DNA from: Sphingomonas sp. C3-2 | GTDB taxonomy: Bacteria > Pseudomonadota > Alphaproteobacteria > Sphingomonadales > Sphingomonadaceae | Assembly: GCF_033025475.1 (NCBI RefSeq) | Contig: NZ_CP130322.1 | Coordinates: forward strand, 2,299,001 to 2,363,000 | DNA length: 64,000 nt | Direction of reading: 5' to 3' | Shown here: positions 59,710 through 64,000 of the stretch, one piece after another | Numbering within the stretch: position 1 is the stretch's first letter | Layout of the letters: each line of letters begins with the position of its first letter | Made by a program: the position numbers and the translations under genes | Notes under the pieces: generated by a model | Databases searched by the model: none | Seen by the model: the letters and a program-made list of their open reading frames with translations, nothing else | What the model was told of the DNA's origin: nothing

Positions 59710-60669
59710 ATGGTTGCCCCGCTCGAAATCTTTCGCGCCCTTGCCGATCCGACGCGCCTGCGCATTTTCGTGCTGCTGCGCGCGATGGAGCTGTCGGTGG
59801 GCGAGCTGGCGCAGGTGCTGGGGCAAAGCCAGCCGCGCGTTTCGCGCCATGTGAAGATTCTTGCCGATGCCGGTCTTGCCGCGCGGCGCAAGGAGGGCAG
59901 CTGGGTTTTCCTGGGGCTGGGCGACGAGACCGATGTGGCGCCCATTCTGGGGGCGCTCGACATCTGGCAGAAGGGGCATGTCGATCACTGGCAGACCGCC
60001 GATGCGGCGCGCCTTGCCGCGGTGCGCGCCGACCGCGCGGCCGCCGCCGAACGATATTTCGACCAGCATGCCGAACAATGGGACGCGATCCGCAGCCTAT
60101 ATGTGGCCGAAACCGAGGTTGAGGCAGCGATGCGCGCGCTGCTGGCCGGGCGCCGGATCGGCCGCCTCGTCGATATCGGCACGGGCACCGGCCGGATGAT
60201 CGCGCTGTTCGGGCATGAGGCAGACAGCGCGCTGGGCGTCGACCGCAGCCCGCAAATGTTGCGGCTGGCGCGCGCGAAGCTGGCCGAGGCCGGGCTGGGC
60301 GCCGCCGAATTGCGGCAGGGCGACATGTACGAGCTGCCCTTGCCCGATGGCTCGGCCGATACCGTGATTTTGCACCAGCTGCTCCATTTTGCGCAGATGC
60401 CCGAGGCGGCGATTGCCGAGGCGGCGCGCCTGCTGGCGGAAGGCGGGCGGTTGATGATCGCCGATTTCGCCTCGCACGAGCGCGAGGAACTGAGAACCGA
60501 TGACGCGCATGCGCGGCTTGGTTTTGCCGATGAACAGATCCGCCACTGGTTCGCGGAGGCCGGTCTTCAGACCGAAGCCATCGAGGAACTGAAGGGCGGC
60601 GAACTGACCGTGAAATTATGGCTGGGCCACCGGTCCGGCGAGAAAGCGATACAAAGGAAAGCGGCATGA
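59710..60669 (+). CDS. sahR: ArsR-type regulator fused to a methyltransferase-like domain (SahR)
   Basis: A 319-residue two-domain protein. Residues ~1-90 form an ArsR winged helix (LEIFRALADPTRLRIFVLLR, GQSQPRVSRHVKILADAGLA). The C-terminal domain is a SAM methyltransferase fold with LVDIGTGTGRMIALFG and LGVDRSPQMLRLAR. This fusion is the S-adenosylhomocysteine-responsive repressor of methionine-cycle genes in proteobacteria. It is coupled to metF by a 4-base overlap and lies upstream of metH. The ATG at 59710 is preferred; a TTG at 59674 is inside the promoter. Confidence 0.85.
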   Translation: MVAPLEIFRALADPTRLRIFVLLRAMELSVGELAQVLGQSQPRVSRHVKILADAGLAARRKEGSWVFLGLGDETDVAPILGALDIWQKGHVDHWQTADAARLAAVRADRAAAAERYFDQHAEQWDAIRSLYVAETEVEAAMRALLAGRRIGRLVDIGTGTGRMIALFGHEADSALGVDRSPQMLRLARAKLAEAGLGAAELRQGDMYELPLPDGSADTVILHQLLHFAQMPEAAIAEAARLLAEGGRLMIADFASHEREELRTDDAHARLGFADEQIRHWFAEAGLQTEAIEELKGGELTVKLWLGHRSGEKAIQRKAA

Positions 60670-61607
60670 GCCTGACCCTGACTCAATTGGAAGAGGCGCG
60701 GCGCGCGCTGGATGCGCCACTGTTCGCCGATCTGGCGGGCGACGCGCAGGTAAGCTTCGAATTCTTCCCGCCCAAGACCGAGAAGATGGAGCAGACGCTG
60801 TGGGAAGCGATCCAGACGCTGGCGCCGCTTGGCCCCCGCTTCGTCTCGGTGACCTATGGCGCCGGTGGCTCGACGCGTGAGCGCACCCATGCGACCGTGG
60901 CGCGCATCGTCAAGGAAACCCCGATCGCCGCCGCCGCGCACCTGACCTGTGTCGAGGCGAGCAAGGCCGATATCCGCGAGATCGCCGAAGCATATTGGGA
61001 AGCTGGCGTGCGCCATATCGTGGCGCTGCGCGGCGATCCGCCGGTGGTGGGTGCGAAGTTCGAGCCGCATCCCGAAGGCTATGCCGGTGCCGCCGAGCTG
61101 GTGGCGGGGCTGAAGGAAATCGCGCCGTTCGAGATTTCGGTGGCGGCCTATCCCGAAACGCATCCCGAGGCGGTGAGCGGGCAGGCCGACCTTGATAATC
61201 TGAAGCGCAAGCTGGATGCGGGCGCGAACCGCGCGATCAGCCAGTTCTTCTTTTCGTCCGACTGCTTCTTCCGCTTCCGCGATCGCGCGGCGGCGGCGGG
61301 GATCGATGCCGAGATCGTACCCGGCATCCTGCCGGTTTCGAACGTCGCCCAGACGCGCAAGTTCGCCGCGATGTGCGGTGCGGCGATCCCGCCCTGGATG
61401 GACCGGCTGTTCGAGGGGCTGGACGAGATGCCCTCCGCGCGCCAGTTGGTGGCTGCGACGATCGCGGCCGAGATGTGCCGCAAGCTTTATGCGGGCGGCG
61501 TGCGCAATTTCCATTTCTACACGCTCAACCGCGCCGAACTGAGCTATGCGATCTGCCATCTGCTGGGTATTCGCGCGGCATCCGGAATCGAGGAGAAGGC
61601 CGCGTGA
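60666..61607 (+). CDS. metF: 5,10-methylenetetrahydrofolate reductase
   Basis: A 313-residue FAD enzyme with SFEFFPPKTEKMEQTLWEAI, FVSVTYGAGGSTRERTHATV, the HLTCVEASKADIREIAE region and ISQFFFSSDCFFRFRDRA. It reduces methylene-THF to methyl-THF for methionine synthase. Its start overlaps sahR (ATGA) and its stop overlaps the next gene (GTGA). Confidence 0.95.
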   Translation: MSLTLTQLEEARRALDAPLFADLAGDAQVSFEFFPPKTEKMEQTLWEAIQTLAPLGPRFVSVTYGAGGSTRERTHATVARIVKETPIAAAAHLTCVEASKADIREIAEAYWEAGVRHIVALRGDPPVVGAKFEPHPEGYAGAAELVAGLKEIAPFEISVAAYPETHPEAVSGQADLDNLKRKLDAGANRAISQFFFSSDCFFRFRDRAAAAGIDAEIVPGILPVSNVAQTRKFAAMCGAAIPPWMDRLFEGLDEMPSARQLVAATIAAEMCRKLYAGGVRNFHFYTLNRAELSYAICHLLGIRAASGIEEKAA

Positions 61608-62650
61608 GCGCCCGTGAAAGACTGAAGCAAGCCGCATCCACCCGCATCCTGTTGACCGACGGGGCGTTCGGCACCGAGATCCAGAACTGGAAGCTGGACG
61701 AGGCGGCGTATCGCGGGAGCCTTGATCTGGCGCGCGACCAGAAGGGCAATAACGATATCCTCGCGATCACCCGCCCCGATGTGGTGGATTCGATCACCCG
61801 CGCCTATCTGAGCGCCGGGTCGGATATCGTGTCGACCAATACCTTCAGCGCCAATGTGATCAGCCAGGCCGATTATGCCGCCGAGCATCTGGTGAAGGAC
61901 ATCAACATCGCCTCGGCGCAGATCGCGCGCAAGGCCGCCGACGAGTTCGCCGCTGCCGATGGCCGCCCGCGTTTCGTGGCGGGGGCGATCGGACCGACGA
62001 ACAAGACGCTGTCGCTGTCCCCCGATGTGAACGATCCCGGTTACCGCGAGATCGACTTCGATTATCTGAAGGCGGTGTACCGCGAGCAGATCGACGCGCT
62101 GCTTGAGGGTGGCGTCGATTTCATCCTGATCGAGACGGTGTTCGATACGCTCAACGCCAAGGCGGGAATCATGGCCGCGATCGAGGCGGGCGAGGCGCTG
62201 GGCCGCGACGTGCCGATCATGGTATCGATGACGCTGACCGATCTTTCGGGCCGCAATCTTTCAGGCCACACGGTCGAGGCCTTCTGGCATGCGGTGCGCC
62301 ACGCAAGGCCCGTGACGATCGGACTCAACTGCTCGTTCGGGGCGGAGCAGCTGCGCCCGCACGTGCAGGTGCTGAGCGGCATCGCGGACACGCTGATCAT
62401 GGTCTATCCCAATGCCGGTCTGCCCAACGAGCTCGGCCAGTATGACGAACTGCCCGAACAGACGGCGGCGCTGGTTTCCGAATGGGCGAATAACGGACAG
62501 GTGAATATCCTCGGCGGCTGCTGCGGATCGACGCCGGGGCACATCGCGGCGATGTCTCGCGCGGTGGCTGACATCACCCCGCGCGGCGTGCCGACCCCGC
62601 CGGTGGTGACGCGCCTTGCCGGTCTGGAGCCGATGACGATGGCGGCTTGA
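61604..62650 (+). CDS. metH: methionine synthase, homocysteine-binding module (separate gene)
   Basis: A 348-residue protein corresponding to the N-terminal homocysteine S-methyltransferase domain of MetH. The zinc ligands are the Cys in [14 protein letters not shown] and the pair in [19 protein letters not shown]; the N-terminus has [20 protein letters not shown]. In most bacteria this is fused to the rest of MetH; here it stops cleanly at 62650 with a 59-base gap before the second gene. It starts with GTG overlapping metF. Confidence 0.92.
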   Translation: MSARERLKQAASTRILLTDGAFGTEIQNWKLDEAAYRGSLDLARDQKGNNDILAITRPDVVDSITRAYLSAGSDIVSTNTFSANVISQADYAAEHLVKDINIASAQIARKAADEFAAADGRPRFVAGAIGPTNKTLSLSPDVNDPGYREIDFDYLKAVYREQIDALLEGGVDFILIETVFDTLNAKAGIMAAIEAGEALGRDVPIMVSMTLTDLSGRNLSGHTVEAFWHAVRHARPVTIGLNCSFGAEQLRPHVQVLSGIADTLIMVYPNAGLPNELGQYDELPEQTAALVSEWANNGQVNILGGCCGSTPGHIAAMSRAVADITPRGVPTPPVVTRLAGLEPMTMAA

Positions 62651-62709
62651 GCCGCCATCGCCCCCAAGATTTCTGCCTTCGCGGCAACGACAAAAAGACG
62701 GACAACCGA

Positions 62710-64000
<1,291 letters not shown>

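Overview
The window looks like chromosomal DNA of a GC-rich alphaproteobacterium, most probably a member of the Sphingomonadales. The basis is codon use, the alphaproteobacterial Fur and MucR regulators, the yajC-secD-secF-Mth938 arrangement, the mdh-sucD-odhA-odhB-lpd run, and a methionine synthase split into two genes under an ArsR/methyltransferase fusion regulator. Taxonomy is inferred from protein character only; no rRNA gene is present. Most of the window is housekeeping, with a few accessory pieces.

Left part (1-23.5 kb), mostly minus strand. trmB (cut by the window edge), a small exported protein, metK and lnt come first. Next are two exported Cys-pair proteins, a PQQ/sorbosone-dehydrogenase-like protein, and a long tightly packed minus-strand run: nifU-type, nitroreductase, tsaB, rimI, mucR, fur, plsC-like, miaB, phoH, ybeY, corC. 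A DEAD-box helicase and an M16 peptidase run the other way. hslVU, a single-domain response regulator and an ABC-F ATPase close this part.

Centre (23.5-28 kb). A short intergenic region carries three perfect DnaA boxes. It is followed by a holin/endolysin pair of the type used by gene transfer agents, with a CtrA-like site just upstream of the endolysin. Gene orientation also changes here: mostly minus to the left, mostly plus to the right. This makes the region a candidate replication origin or another DnaA-binding locus. An EamA transporter, an AT-rich sugar-methyltransferase-like gene and tRNA-Pro(GGG) follow; the methyltransferase next to the tRNA looks horizontally acquired.

Right part (28-64 kb), mostly plus strand. 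It holds yajC-secDF-Mth938, bamD, recN and rluE. A small cassette then encodes a flippase, a cytidylyltransferase, a HIT protein, a CDP-alcohol phosphotransferase and a second nucleotidyltransferase, and probably makes a phosphodiester-linked lipid or polymer head group. Central metabolism follows: sdhB, then mdh-sucD-odhA-odhB-lpd. After accessory genes and sppA comes groESL behind a CIRCE operator. The window ends in a methionine-cycle operon (sahR-metF-metH1-metH2).

The methionine theme links both ends. A perfect 22-base palindrome overlaps the sahR promoter, and a related palindrome lies just downstream of a predicted metK promoter. One S-adenosylhomocysteine-responsive repressor may therefore control metF, metH and metK together.
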